A model generated the notes under the pieces. That model did no database searches. It had not been told where the DNA came from and saw only the letters and a program-made list of their open reading frames with translations. Made by a program: the position numbers and the translations under genes. From Dysgonomonas sp. BGC7 (GTDB lineage: Bacteria > Bacteroidota > Bacteroidia > Bacteroidales > Dysgonomonadaceae), in contig NZ_CVRP01000007.1 in the NCBI RefSeq assembly GCF_001261735.1, positions 603,524 to 667,523 of the forward strand: 64,000 bases of DNA, written 5' to 3'. Shown one piece after another: positions 1-8,946 of this stretch (the stretch's first letter is position 1; each line of letters begins with the position of its first letter).

Positions 1-257
1 CGTGGGTGTTTGGTGCCACAGAATATACAGTCGCCATATCCGAAGATGGAAAAATATATAAGCAGGTATATGATAAGAAAATTCCTGTATTAGATAAAAA
101 TAGTGCAATAAGAACAGTTGATCTTGTTGCAGAGTTTCCAACAACAAAAGCACGGTTTGTAAAGGTAATAGCAAAAAATACCGGAAAAATACCTGATTGG
201 CATGAAGGTAAGGGTTCTCTTGCTTATCTTTTTGTAGATGAGATTATTATAGAGTAA
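1..257 (+). CDS. C-terminal fragment of a beta-N-acetylhexosaminidase-like secreted glycosidase
   Basis: The reading frame is open from the window edge, so the 5' end lies outside; the visible part is about 84 residues. It has the beta-sandwich pattern of an F5/8 type C (CBM32-like) carbohydrate-binding module: a YTVAISEDGK strand, then TKARFVKVIAKNTGKIPDWHEG, split here only by description, and a final LFVDEIIIE strand. This ending, with PDWHEG followed by FVDEI, is typical of Bacteroidetes family GH20 hexosaminidases. Such enzymes are secreted and trim terminal N-acetylglucosamine from glycans. No type IX sorting domain follows the module. The GH20 assignment rests on the C-terminus only, since the catalytic domain is not visible. 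Confidence 0.6.
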   Translation, partial: WVFGATEYTVAISEDGKIYKQVYDKKIPVLDKNSAIRTVDLVAEFPTTKARFVKVIAKNTGKIPDWHEGKGSLAYLFVDEIIIE

Positions 258-276
258 AGATTTTATAGTCTATATA

Positions 277-322
277 CGAGGTCGGGAATTATTAATTTAT
301 TAATACCTGACCTCGTTTTTTT
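277..322 (+). terminator. Rho-independent terminator after the glycosidase
   Basis: The arms CGAGGTC (277-283) and GACCTCG (309-315) pair perfectly around an AT-rich inner stem (AATTATTAA / TTAATA), and a run of seven T follows. It sits 20 bases after the stop codon of the glycosidase fragment and separates it from the TPR gene. Confidence 0.85.
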
Positions 323-403
323 AATTGTTTTTAGACAATATGTTTTTATTAAGTCAGTTTAATAAGCGTAAATTTGTGCCACAGAATGATTAAATATCAG
401 ATA

Positions 404-1228
404 ATGAAAAAAATATCAATTGCCTTATTCCTGTTTTCTATTCTAATTGCCGACATATCGGCTCAGACGTACGAAGAGATGGTAAACCGTTCTATGGATT
501 ATGTAGAGCAAAACGATTATGCAGCCGCAGAACAGGCTCTTAAAGCAGCATTGAGAAAAGAACCGGCTAATCCGAGCAATACAATGTTGATGGTTAATCT
601 AGGCACTATTCAACGTAATTTGGGGAAATTTGAGGAGGCATTATTATCATATAATGTAGCCTTGGAAAAACATCCGAAAAATTCATTTGTAAGGCATAAC
701 AGGGCTGCTCTGTATTGTCAGATGAATCGTTTCGATGATGCTTTGAAAGATTATAATACTATTTTGCTGTACGACGATAGGGATATAGAAGCCTTCTATA
801 GGAGAGGATTGATATTCTTAAGCAATAAGGACTTGTTCAGAGCAGAGGAAAGCTTTGAGAAAATTGTTGAATTTGCTCCTGAAAACTTATATGGTAAAAT
901 GGGATTGGCCGCAATAATGAAAAGGAGAGGGGAGTGGAAAGAAGCCGAAGAAGCATACAGTGATATAGTTTATAAATATAAGTCGAACGGAGAAGTTTAT
1001 TTTAATAGAGCAGAGTGCTATCTACGCTTAAACAGACTTGCACGTGCACAGGAAGACATAACCAAAGCAATAAGTTTGGGCTATGAAGATGCGGCGATAT
1101 ATATATTGAGAGGACAGATTCGTATAGCTCAATTTGAAAAACGACTGGCAAAAGATGATTTCCTGAAAGCAAAAGAATTGGGTGCAGAAGAAACTGTAGT
1201 AAATGATTTTCTTTTGTTGTGTAAATAA
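404..1228 (+). CDS. Secreted tetratricopeptide-repeat protein
   Basis: The 274-residue product begins with a signal peptide (MKKISIALFLFSILIADISA, cleavage after SAQ-like residues). The rest is TPR helices in tandem, for example LGTIQRNLGKFEEALLSYNVAL, here quoted only as a pattern, and later units with the W/L-G-Y-A-P spacing of TPRs. TPRs are protein-protein interaction scaffolds; this one should sit in the periplasm or at the membrane. A reading-frame extension upstream (TTG at 374, ATG at 386) exists, but ATG 404 places the signal peptide at the N-terminus and is preferred. The gene is convergent with the DUF4835 gene, with 5 bases between stop codons. Its partner cannot be inferred. Confidence 0.8.
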   Translation: MKKISIALFLFSILIADISAQTYEEMVNRSMDYVEQNDYAAAEQALKAALRKEPANPSNTMLMVNLGTIQRNLGKFEEALLSYNVALEKHPKNSFVRHNRAALYCQMNRFDDALKDYNTILLYDDRDIEAFYRRGLIFLSNKDLFRAEESFEKIVEFAPENLYGKMGLAAIMKRRGEWKEAEEAYSDIVYKYKSNGEVYFNRAECYLRLNRLARAQEDITKAISLGYEDAAIYILRGQIRIAQFEKRLAKDDFLKAKELGAEETVVNDFLLLCK

Positions 1229-1233
1229 CCTTA

Positions 1234-2130
1234 TTATTTTATCAGGTTTGTATAATAACCTTTGGTAGGGAATATTTGTGTCAGTAGTTTCTTTAATGCC
1301 TGTTTTTCTTCAGATGTAGCTAGTGAAGTTATACGCACTATTTCGTCAAGCTTCGATTCTCCAATAATGGTCAATAATATGGATGACGGACGAACTCCGT
1401 ATATTGATTTCAGATAATCGACCGATTCTAAGACTCTGATTCTTCCTCGTGTCGGGTTAGCAGCCATTTCATCGAGACCCAGTCTATGATAATTATACCA
1501 GAATGTGTGAGAATCGGCTAGACGGTCATCAGTGAGGGCTACAGCAAGATCGTATCGATTATTATCTTTGCCCGAAAAAGGTTCCCAGCCTTTTACTCCC
1601 AGCGATTGAGACATATTGGCTATTTCCATAGCCCGGGCAAAATATGGACTACCTCCTTTCATGGAAAAAGAATCGAAATCGAATCCTATTATTATATACA
1701 CATAAAATGATATGACAGCTACCAGATTGTTATCCACATTCATCGAATTGAAATAAAGAGATTCCCCCGGAGTGTATTTAAACTCTACCTGAGTATCTCT
1801 ATAATTGATAAGAGGGCTGGAATAAGTAGAGTTGTAAACAGGACGGCGGGAAGATACTAATATCTCTGATGAGAAAGTATTAGCATCTTTTATCTCATTT
1901 ATAGTAAGCGTAATATTGCAGTCTATACGTTCCGCCTGATTGAAGGTAATATCTGTCCATTTCTGTTCGTTTAGCATCTGATTCAAATTCCGTTCCAACG
2001 TAGAAAATAGTTCTTTGTCGGCAGACTGTATCTTTTGCGTGTTGATGGTTAGTTTAGTATTCAGTTCCTGAGCCTCAACGGATGATAAGATGTAGAGAGA
2101 ACATACTATTAATATAATAAATCGTATCAT
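1234..2130 (-). CDS. DUF4835 family secreted protein
   Basis: The 298-residue product has an N-terminal signal peptide ending at VEAQ. The body matches my recollection of the Bacteroidetes DUF4835 family: an N-terminal region with paired strands (LTINTQKIQ), a central YTPGESLYFNS segment, then a conserved YYNYHR-type stretch (here FWYNYHRLGLDEMAAN) and a C-terminal helical region. The biochemical role is unknown. It begins 3 bases after the stop codon of the PorE-like lipoprotein gene, so the two are almost certainly cotranscribed. That placement suggests, without proving, an envelope or secretion-related job. Confidence 0.7.
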   Translation of the reverse strand: MIRFIILIVCSLYILSSVEAQELNTKLTINTQKIQSADKELFSTLERNLNQMLNEQKWTDITFNQAERIDCNITLTINEIKDANTFSSEILVSSRRPVYNSTYSSPLINYRDTQVEFKYTPGESLYFNSMNVDNNLVAVISFYVYIIIGFDFDSFSMKGGSPYFARAMEIANMSQSLGVKGWEPFSGKDNNRYDLAVALTDDRLADSHTFWYNYHRLGLDEMAANPTRGRIRVLESVDYLKSIYGVRPSSILLTIIGESKLDEIVRITSLATSEEKQALKKLLTQIFPTKGYYTNLIK

Positions 2131-2133
2131 CTG

Positions 2134-4119
2134 CTATTCCAAATTATAGGTTATACTCAATACTTTAAATTCTGTACGGCGATTTACCTGATCGGCCATT
2201 TCCTGTTGCTCATTCGGTAACTTCTCTATAAATTCGGGAGAGAGAATTTCTCCTTCTTCAAGAAAGTCATATTTCTTTTTCACCGCTTTTGTAACTCTTT
2301 TTGGCTCGCTTTTTCCTTTACCTACTGCTGTCAGCCTGTCTTTAGCAATTCCTCCGGTAATAAGATAATTGACTACCGATTCGGCTCGGCGTTGCGATAA
2401 TGGTATGTTGTATTCGTCACTACCTTTGCGATCGGTATGGGCAGAAAGCTCTATTGTTACATTCGGATTAAGGTTTAGTAAGTCGATCAATCCATCGAGC
2501 TCTTCTTTCGATTCGGGGCGGAGCGTGGCTTTATCGAAGTCGAAAAATATATTCTCCAATACCACAGGCTTATTGATAGGAGTAAGGATGAAATCTACCA
2601 TATAGACAGAGTCTCGGTCTATATTTTCCGTTTTCAATGACATTCTCGTATTCAGATAATTATCTCCACTGGCAAGAAAAACATAACTGACTCCAGGTTG
2701 TACATCGAGGCTGTAGGTACCATTGTTTTTTCCGGGAAACTTTTTATTGGTTCCATCTTTGCCTACAACTCGTATAGTTGAGGAAGTTATAAATTCGTCG
2801 TCAGTATCTACTATATAGCCTTCGGCAAGTGTTTTGATAACCGGATATTCGAAAGAGAAAATGTGATCAAATCCTTTTCCATCACCACGATTAGAACTAA
2901 AGTAACCATTTTCTTTTTCCCCATCAAATGTGATACCGAAGTCATCAGCCATAGAGTTGATAGGAGACTTTAGGTTTTCCACTATCCAGCGCTTTGTTTT
3001 TGAATTGTAAACAGATTTGTAAATATCCAGACCTCCCATGCCGACATGTCCATCTGAAGAGAAATAGAGAGTAGAGTCGTTTCTAAGGTAAGGAAACATC
3101 TCATCTCCTGCCGTATTTATATCAGCACCAAGATTTTCGACAGACTCGACCAGATCACCTACCATTCTTGCCCGCCAAATGTCCTTACCTCCATATCCGC
3201 CTTTCATATCAGATACGAAATAAAGATAGTCGCCTGTAGAACTTATAGTTGGGTGAGCAAAGACACTGAGTGTATCTCGTTTATTTATTTCTATTTTTTG
3301 TCCCGCACTCCATGAGCCTCCTGTACGTCTTGATATATAGATACCCGGAAAGGTAGAACCTACTGAATCTAGTTTGGGAGTATGTGTGTAGTACATGGAA
3401 GTACCTGTATTGGAAAAAGAAGGTGTGCCTTCGTCAGAGTCTGTATTGACAGCAGATTCCAGATGCTCAACTTTCATCCAATTGCCGTTCTCGTCTTTAC
3501 GAGCCATAAATATGTCGTTCAGTTTCGATCCTGTAATGCCGCTTATAGTATCGCTTATAGCTTCTTTCCTATTAGACGAGAAATATATCTGATCGTAATC
3601 GGGCGGCAGAAGCATCGGACTGAATTCTCCTCTGTTGGAATTGAATATGTCCATACGCTTAACTTTATATAGCGTCGGATTTGCCTTCCACTGAGGTGCT
3701 AAAATGGAACCTTCTTGTCCGTTTTTAGCAAATTGATTGTCAGGAAATAGTTTCAGAAATTCGCTATAATAATGTGCAGCTTGTTTATAATCGCCTACTT
3801 TTTGTAACGACCGTGCATATTGCAGAACAACTGTACTATCATTTACTTTATAGCGGATTGCATTTGCATAAGCAGCATTTGCTCGCATGGGGTAGTTTAT
3901 AAGGCGATAACTCTCGGCCATACGTAGTGCTACTTCTCCTCGCAATTCTCTCTTTTTAGGAGATGTTTTTCTATATATTTTGCGATACATATCGGCAGCG
4001 ACAAAATATTCTCCTTGCGCAAACTTACGGTCCGCATCTTCTAATTTTACTTGTTTACAAGAAAAAAAGAATGCAAAAAGAACAAATAAGCCGAATGTAT
4101 AATAAATGTAGCTTCTCAA
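2134..4119 (-). CDS. PorE-like multidomain OmpA-family lipoprotein (type IX secretion)
   Basis: The 661-residue lipoprotein has lipobox Cys21 (FFFSCKQ). The domain order is TPR (about 25-140), a beta-propeller of PD40/WD40-like blades (about 155-430, with repeated YFSSNR, YFVSDMKGGYGGKDIW and YFSSDGHVGMGGLDIY motifs), a carboxypeptidase-regulatory-like fold (about 435-510), and a C-terminal OmpA peptidoglycan-binding domain (FDFDKATLRPES, then SAHTDRKGSDEYN and LSQRRAESVVNYL). This is the architecture described for Porphyromonas gingivalis PorE (PG1058), which tethers the type IX secretion system to peptidoglycan. Other Bacteroidetes OmpA proteins share this arrangement, so the specific name is inferred. 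The gene is the first of a two-gene unit with DUF4835. Confidence 0.7.
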   Translation of the reverse strand: MRSYIYYTFGLFVLFAFFFSCKQVKLEDADRKFAQGEYFVAADMYRKIYRKTSPKKRELRGEVALRMAESYRLINYPMRANAAYANAIRYKVNDSTVVLQYARSLQKVGDYKQAAHYYSEFLKLFPDNQFAKNGQEGSILAPQWKANPTLYKVKRMDIFNSNRGEFSPMLLPPDYDQIYFSSNRKEAISDTISGITGSKLNDIFMARKDENGNWMKVEHLESAVNTDSDEGTPSFSNTGTSMYYTHTPKLDSVGSTFPGIYISRRTGGSWSAGQKIEINKRDTLSVFAHPTISSTGDYLYFVSDMKGGYGGKDIWRARMVGDLVESVENLGADINTAGDEMFPYLRNDSTLYFSSDGHVGMGGLDIYKSVYNSKTKRWIVENLKSPINSMADDFGITFDGEKENGYFSSNRGDGKGFDHIFSFEYPVIKTLAEGYIVDTDDEFITSSTIRVVGKDGTNKKFPGKNNGTYSLDVQPGVSYVFLASGDNYLNTRMSLKTENIDRDSVYMVDFILTPINKPVVLENIFFDFDKATLRPESKEELDGLIDLLNLNPNVTIELSAHTDRKGSDEYNIPLSQRRAESVVNYLITGGIAKDRLTAVGKGKSEPKRVTKAVKKKYDFLEEGEILSPEFIEKLPNEQQEMADQVNRRTEFKVLSITYNLE

Positions 4120-4164
4120 AATATATCGCTTTCCTATTTATATAATGAATAGAGTATCAATACA

Positions 4165-4172
4165 CAAATATA
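4165..4172 (-). promoter_or_regulatory. Bacteroidetes -7 element for the PorE-like/DUF4835 unit
   Basis: The minus strand reads TATATTTG, matching TAnnTTTG, about 45 bases before the start codon at 4119. No clear -33 TTTG was seen. Confidence 0.5.
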
Positions 4173-4225
4173 ACTGATTTCTATATAGAATATTGCTTTG
4201 TAAAATGGTAAACGACTTTTTTCAC

Positions 4226-4861
4226 CTAGTCTTCACCTTTCAGTACTGGAAGTTTGAGATGGTATTTGGTTGCCAATATTCTTATTACAACTACAAAAAT
4301 AGCTGTGGCGATCTCTGTTATAACCAAATCTACTTGTAAGAAATTTAAAATACTGAATAAAATTCCTCCCAAGATGCAAGCTACTGCATATAGCTCCTGT
4401 GTGAAAATGATAGGTATCTCATTGATAAGGATATCTCGTATTATACCTCCTACAATGCCCGTTACAGTGGCCATAGAAACGCACACCCAAATGGGATAGT
4501 CGAGAGCCATGGCTTTTTCATATCCTACAACAACGAAGAGCCCCAAGCCGATGCAGTCGAACCAAAATATCGTATTGTTGAGGTGTACAAGGTATTTTCT
4601 AAAAAAAATAACTATAATGAATGCAAATAAAGTACACCAGATATATCGGCTTGCTTGCATCCAAAATACAGGTATGTCGAGCAAGAGGTCGCGTAATGTA
4701 CCGCCTCCGACAGCTGTAACAAAACCAATGACAATTGCCCCAAACCAATCGAACTGCTTTGCTGAGGCTAAACGAATTCCACTAATAGCAAAAGCTATAG
4801 TTCCCAAAACTTCAATTACATCTACAAACTGAATTTGAACCAGATCGTTAAAAAGGAACAT
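4226..4861 (-). CDS. TRIC-type (UPF0126/YadS-YicG) cation channel family protein
   Basis: The 211-residue integral membrane protein has about seven hydrophobic segments arranged as two similar halves. Each half carries the diagnostic glycine-arginine-aspartate motif: GGGTLRDLL in the first and GGIIRDILI in the second. Bacterial members of the family are homotrimeric monovalent-cation channels related to animal TRIC channels; physiological function is poorly defined. Length is normal for the family. It lies 32 bases downstream of mnmA on the same strand and is probably the last gene of that unit. Confidence 0.85.
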   Translation of the reverse strand: MFLFNDLVQIQFVDVIEVLGTIAFAISGIRLASAKQFDWFGAIVIGFVTAVGGGTLRDLLLDIPVFWMQASRYIWCTLFAFIIVIFFRKYLVHLNNTIFWFDCIGLGLFVVVGYEKAMALDYPIWVCVSMATVTGIVGGIIRDILINEIPIIFTQELYAVACILGGILFSILNFLQVDLVITEIATAIFVVVIRILATKYHLKLPVLKGED

Positions 4862-4893
4862 TGTATTAGTTAGGATTTTAATTAATATCTGTA

Positions 4894-5970
4894 TTACTCC
4901 TCTTCGTTAGCTATCATACCGCTACCAATACATAGATTGGAGTCGGCGTCATAGACTACACCAAATTGTCCGGCAGCTATGCCTTGTATTTTTTCATCCG
5001 AATATATACGGTAAAGATCTCCTATTTTCTCTATACGTCCGTGCGTAAACTCGGGTGTGTGACGAATCTTGAAGGTTACATCTTTAGAGCCTTCAAAATC
5101 GCCCCAGATATCTTGTGTTATAGAAGAAAATCCGGCCAGATTGACGACATTTCCGTATTGGGTATCGGGATCATATCCGTTTGATACATAGATTATATTA
5201 CGCTTTGTATCTTTCTTGATAACAAACCAAGGGCCTCCACTCAAGCCAAGACCTTTACGTTGCCCGATTGTATGAAACCAATAACCTTCGTGACTACCCA
5301 AAACTTTTCCGGTTTCTAATTCAACTATTTTGCCTTTGCGTTCGCCTAAATAGCGGCGAATGAAATCATTGTAGTTCACTTTTCCCAAAAAACAAATCCC
5401 TTGACTGTCCTTTCGTTGAGCCGAAGGCAATCCTTGTTCGGTAGCAATGGCTCTTACCTCACTTTTTAATAGATTACCAATAGGAAACATTAATTTTGAA
5501 GCCTGTAAATAGTCTATTTGCCCTAGAAAATATGTTTGGTCTTTGACGTGATCTTTAGCTGTCGACAACCATGTCTTCCCGTCTATATCGGTAGTAGTGG
5601 CATAATGACCTGTTGCTATTTTATCAAATTCGTGTCCCCACTTTTGTTCGAAGCATCCGAATTTTATCATTTTATTACACATCATATCAGGGTTAGGTGT
5701 CAATCCTCGCTTAACAGCGTCAATAGTGTAACTAACTACGTTCTCCCAATATTCTTCATGAAGGGATACAACTTCCATTTTACAACCATATTTTTTTGCT
5801 ATATAGGTTGTTATTTCAATATCTTCTTCGGCAGGGCAGTCAATATATCCCTGCTCGTCTTCCATCCCGATACGTATATAAAATATAGTAGGGTCATAGC
5901 CCGATTCTTTTAATTGATGCACTACGACAGAGCTGTCTACTCCACCCGATACTAATGCTGCTATTTTCAT
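4894..5970 (-). CDS. mnmA: tRNA-specific 2-thiouridylase MnmA
   Basis: The 358-residue cytoplasmic enzyme makes the 2-thio group of uridine-34 in tRNA-Lys, -Glu and -Gln. The PP-loop SGGVDSS (8-14) binds ATP. The catalytic pair is Cys98 ([12 protein letters not shown]) and Cys193 ([10 protein letters not shown]), which carry the persulfide and form the transient disulfide. ATGHYA (119-124) and the central-domain [10 protein letters not shown] motif are present, so all hallmark residues are intact. The gene begins 7 bases after the stop codon of the small outer-membrane-protein gene and is likely cotranscribed with it. Confidence 0.96.
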   Translation of the reverse strand: MKIAALVSGGVDSSVVVHQLKESGYDPTIFYIRIGMEDEQGYIDCPAEEDIEITTYIAKKYGCKMEVVSLHEEYWENVVSYTIDAVKRGLTPNPDMMCNKMIKFGCFEQKWGHEFDKIATGHYATTTDIDGKTWLSTAKDHVKDQTYFLGQIDYLQASKLMFPIGNLLKSEVRAIATEQGLPSAQRKDSQGICFLGKVNYNDFIRRYLGERKGKIVELETGKVLGSHEGYWFHTIGQRKGLGLSGGPWFVIKKDTKRNIIYVSNGYDPDTQYGNVVNLAGFSSITQDIWGDFEGSKDVTFKIRHTPEFTHGRIEKIGDLYRIYSDEKIQGIAAGQFGVVYDADSNLCIGSGMIANEEE

Positions 5971-5977
5971 TTCTATA

Positions 5978-6487
5978 TTACCAAATCTCAGTTTTTACAA
6001 ACGACTTTATAGATCCCATTCCAAAACAAAAGCCTGCCCTGACGAAAAATTGGCTTTCTCCGGCAGTTACATTAAAATCGTAGCCTGTTTTTACAAAAAA
6101 GAATTTATAGTCGAAATATACATTTGGGGTAATTACTATCCCATCTTCTCCATGTTTGAAGTTGAACAAATATCCTGCATCGCAGCCAATAAGAATGGTC
6201 GCTTTATTTTTATTAAATAACGATTCTGTAATAAATGAGTTTATTTGTATTGGTTTCAGGTTTAGTCCGGCTACAGGCGAACTTCCTCCTGTATAGTCTA
6301 TTCCGCTGGATATAAATGTGTTTAGTGGGTTTTTTTTGTGCCATGTGGGAAATGAAGCATTTGCCGCAAATTGAAAGTCATTTCCTTTGTTTTTTGCATC
6401 TGTGTATTGTGCTCCTATTCCCAAAAACTGAGCAAAGCCCACTAAAGGAAATAAAAGTAGCAGAAGTATGATTTTTATATATCTCAT
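5978..6487 (-). CDS. Small predicted outer-membrane beta-barrel protein, unknown function
   Basis: The 169-residue product has a clear signal peptide ([20 protein letters not shown]). The mature part consists of short alternating hydrophobic strands rich in Gly, Phe and Tyr ([45 protein letters not shown]), as expected for a small porin-like barrel. I do not recognise a specific family. It has its own -7 promoter element and is the first gene of a likely unit with mnmA and the TRIC-type channel. The pairing with mnmA suggests shared transcription rather than shared function. Confidence 0.65.
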   Translation of the reverse strand: MRYIKIILLLLLFPLVGFAQFLGIGAQYTDAKNKGNDFQFAANASFPTWHKKNPLNTFISSGIDYTGGSSPVAGLNLKPIQINSFITESLFNKNKATILIGCDAGYLFNFKHGEDGIVITPNVYFDYKFFFVKTGYDFNVTAGESQFFVRAGFCFGMGSIKSFVKTEIW

Positions 6488-6510
6488 TTCTCGTGTAATT
6501 GAATAGGGTA

Positions 6511-6518
6511 CAAAATTA
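6511..6518 (-). promoter_or_regulatory. Bacteroidetes -7 element before the barrel protein and mnmA
   Basis: The minus strand reads TAATTTTG (TAnnTTTG), 24 bases upstream of the start codon at 6487. No convincing -33 element. Confidence 0.5.
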
Positions 6519-6604
6519 CATTTTATTTTTCTAATAAGGTCGCAGACCTCTTTATTGTTTTCGTATCTGCAACATTAATATGTAGTTATGTTTGAATATT
6601 TTTT

Positions 6605-7549
6605 TTATTTAACAATATCTTTACTTGTTATGTTTTCTTTCTCTATATCTGCTTTCGACTTACTGGCTGTTACCAGATATACACCTCCGAATATGAAAAC
6701 GGCGGCAATGAGTTTTTCTAACGTGAAATGATCCATTCCCATGTATATGGCAATGCCGGATGCTATAAGAGGCTGCATGTTGTTGTACATAGATATGGTT
6801 GTTGGCCTTATTCTTCGTTGTGCAAAAGGAATCAGCAGATAGGTAATAAATGTGGCGCCAACAAGGGTGAAAGCTAATAACAGAAATGGCAATGTGTCTG
6901 TTTGATAGAATAAAGGAGCTTTAAGCACATCTCCATAGCTGAACGGCAGAGCTGCAATACAAGCAGAAAGAAACATCCATTTCATCATTGTTACCGAAGA
7001 ATATTTTTCGGACAGAGGTCGTGTGATAACCAAATAGAAAGCATAAAAGAACTGTGCGCCTACTATTGCCATATTGCCTGACAGGCTTGCTCCCTGTTCT
7101 ATATCTCCATGATTGCTGGAATATACAAGAAAGATAGCTCCTGCTGCCCCGACCAATACTCCTCCAGCTTTCATCCATGTGATAGGCTCTTTGAGTACAA
7201 TGGCAGCTATTATCATAGCAAACAGAGGACTACTTGTAGTTATAATTGAGGCATCCACCGGCGATGTCTGCCCTAGTCCGTATGCAAATAATCCCTGATT
7301 GAATACCATGCCACATAGTCCTCCTGCAAATAGAAAAAGTAAATCTTTCTTTTCTACTTTTTCTTTTGGCATAAACAAAGACACCAGCCAAAAAGCAACC
7401 GCAGCAAAAGACATTCTCAGTGCTGTCATTGCCATAGGAGATAGGAGGTGCTCGGAATATAAATATTTGTTGACAGGAATGTTTAGTCCAAATATGCTGA
7501 TAACTAAAAGCATTATCAGATTTCCCTGTTGTTTTTTAGACAAATTCAT
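6605..7549 (-). CDS. EamA/DMT-family transporter
   Basis: The 314-residue polytopic membrane protein has about ten transmembrane segments in two EamA repeats. The conserved features are an N-terminal NIPVNKYLYS segment, FNQGLFAYGLGQTSPVDASIITTSSPLF at the first repeat (described, with the P-x-A-S-I-I core), and QRRIRPTTISMYNNMQPLIA in the second. These drug/metabolite transporters export small metabolites, often amino acids, but the substrate cannot be read from sequence. It follows the DUF2238 gene by 22 bases on the same strand. Confidence 0.88.
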   Translation of the reverse strand: MNLSKKQQGNLIMLLVISIFGLNIPVNKYLYSEHLLSPMAMTALRMSFAAVAFWLVSLFMPKEKVEKKDLLFLFAGGLCGMVFNQGLFAYGLGQTSPVDASIITTSSPLFAMIIAAIVLKEPITWMKAGGVLVGAAGAIFLVYSSNHGDIEQGASLSGNMAIVGAQFFYAFYLVITRPLSEKYSSVTMMKWMFLSACIAALPFSYGDVLKAPLFYQTDTLPFLLLAFTLVGATFITYLLIPFAQRRIRPTTISMYNNMQPLIASGIAIYMGMDHFTLEKLIAAVFIFGGVYLVTASKSKADIEKENITSKDIVK

Positions 7550-7571
7550 TTTTTAGAAAATAATAAATGGC

Positions 7572-8183
7572 TCAATCTTTCCGGAGTTTACTTATCTGTT
7601 TGTCCTGAAGTTTTGAAAAAATAACTAACATTGATATAGCGCCTATCATTGCGCAAAACATATCCGACTGAGTGTCCCACACATACCCTTGCATACCTAA
7701 GAAGTCCTCAGCTCCGTCTCCGGACAATACTGCAACCCACCATTCTATAAGCTCGTAAAAAGCACTGATCGCCATCGAAATACATACTACAACGAAAGGT
7801 AACCAAGAGCGCTTTTTGAATACATCAAGCCGAATTAAGAGTTCTCGCGAAATCATGGCAGGTACGAAACCCTGAGCAAAATGACCTACTTTGTCATAAT
7901 TATTCCTGCTCTGATCGAAAACTTCTTTTATCCAGTCGAAGAGTGGAACCCGTGCATAGGAATAATGTGCTCCTACAAGCAGAATTATAAGATGTATGAG
8001 TATGAAAGTGTATGTCAGATTTGTAAACCTGAATTTCTTGTAGGTAAGGATAAGTATTGCTACACCAATAATACACATTCCTGCTTCGAGAAACCAGAGT
8101 CCTAACTCATAAGCTCCAATTCCCGACCAAGTGGCTATTACTAAAAATATAAGCAAAAAAGCTATATGCTTTTTCTTCATCAT
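7572..8183 (-). CDS. DUF2238 (YjdF-type) inner membrane protein
   Basis: The 203-residue membrane protein has about six transmembrane segments and the conserved family signatures: ATWSGIGAYE near the N-terminus, VPLFDWIKE, YDKVGHFAQGFVPAM, SAFYELIEWW and the closing VWDTQSDMF. Length matches the family. Function is unknown; the conserved His, Glu and Trp within the membrane region suggest an enzyme or cofactor-handling role, which is speculative. It is upstream of, and probably cotranscribed with, the EamA transporter. Confidence 0.85.
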   Translation of the reverse strand: MMKKKHIAFLLIFLVIATWSGIGAYELGLWFLEAGMCIIGVAILILTYKKFRFTNLTYTFILIHLIILLVGAHYSYARVPLFDWIKEVFDQSRNNYDKVGHFAQGFVPAMISRELLIRLDVFKKRSWLPFVVVCISMAISAFYELIEWWVAVLSGDGAEDFLGMQGYVWDTQSDMFCAMIGAISMLVIFSKLQDKQISKLRKD

Positions 8184-8217
8184 GCAGAGTTTGTTTTTAT
8201 TTGTAAGTGCTATAAGA

Positions 8218-8276
8218 GATAATCTCTTCTGCCGATTTTATTTTGTTGTTACCATTATCGGCAGAGAGTGAGATTA
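8218..8276. repeat. Inverted repeat at the 3' end of riboflavin synthase
   Basis: TCTGCCGAT (8228-8236) and its exact complement ATCGGCAGA (8257-8265) are extended outward by AATCTC / GAGATT. The loop is about 20 bases and AT-rich. The right arm runs into the ribE stop codon. No T-run follows on either strand, so it is not a textbook terminator. The same TCTGCCGAT word occurs again at 8938-8946, on the other side of ribE. Confidence 0.6.
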
Positions 8277-8873
8277 TAATTGAGTTATACGACTTATGTA
8301 TTTGCCTATTATATCAAATTCTATATTTACTGTACTTCCAATCTTAAATTGGTGAAAATTCGTGTGCTCGTAGGTATATGGAATAATCGCAACCTTGAAT
8401 GTATTGTCTGTTGGTTCTACTACAGTAAGGCTTACTCCGTTTACTGTTACCGAACCTTTATCTACTGTCAGATAGCCTTTTTTTGCCATTGCTCGATCGA
8501 AGTCATATTGAAACCCGAAATACCAGCTGCCATCGGCTTCTTTTATTTCTATACATTTTGCTGTTTGGTCTACGTGTCCCTGTACGATATGTCCGTCCAG
8601 ACGACCATTCATCATCATACTGCGTTCCAGATTTACTTTATCGCCAATTTTAAGCAGTCCCAGATTAGAGCATTCTAATGTTTCTTTAATTGCTGTGACA
8701 GTATATGTGTCGTCAGAGATATCCACTACAGTAAGACATACTCCATTGTGGGAAACACTCTGGTCAACCTTTAGTTCGTGAGTGAACGAGCATCTCATTG
8801 TCAGATGTAAATTTTCTTCTTCCTTGCGCAACGAAACAACTGTTGCGGCTTCTTCTACTATACCTGAGAACAT
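8274..8873 (-). CDS. ribE: Riboflavin synthase alpha subunit
   Basis: The 199-residue enzyme dismutates two 6,7-dimethyl-8-ribityllumazine molecules to riboflavin and a pyrimidine, the last step of vitamin B2 synthesis. It shows the two tandem lumazine-binding beta-barrels: MFSGIVEEAA at the start and DGHIVQGHVDQ opening the second half, with VSHNGVCLTVV (first) and VTVNGVSLTVV (second) as paired repeats. The length is typical. No FMN riboswitch is visible upstream, and it carries its own -7 element, so it appears to be transcribed alone or with leakage from the upstream lipoprotein gene. Confidence 0.96.
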   Translation of the reverse strand: MFSGIVEEAATVVSLRKEEENLHLTMRCSFTHELKVDQSVSHNGVCLTVVDISDDTYTVTAIKETLECSNLGLLKIGDKVNLERSMMMNGRLDGHIVQGHVDQTAKCIEIKEADGSWYFGFQYDFDRAMAKKGYLTVDKGSVTVNGVSLTVVEPTDNTFKVAIIPYTYEHTNFHQFKIGSTVNIEFDIIGKYISRITQL

Positions 8874-8913
8874 GTTATTTATCCTTTATTGGTTATGTTA
8901 TATTTTAGGAGTA

Positions 8914-8921
8914 CAAAGGTA
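8914..8921 (-). promoter_or_regulatory. Bacteroidetes -7 element for ribE
   Basis: The minus strand reads TACCTTTG, 41 bases upstream of the ribE start, in the gap after the upstream gene's stop codon. Confidence 0.55.
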
Positions 8922-8946
8922 CTGAATTATTTTTGTCTCTGCCGAT

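Noticed and set aside
1730..1738. A perfect DnaA-box-like TTATCCACA
   Set aside because: It is a single site inside the DUF4835 coding sequence, with no cluster, AT-rich unwinding region or origin genes nearby.
8874..8946. FMN riboswitch upstream of riboflavin synthase
   Set aside because: The gap is only 73 bases and none of the conserved RFN helices are present.
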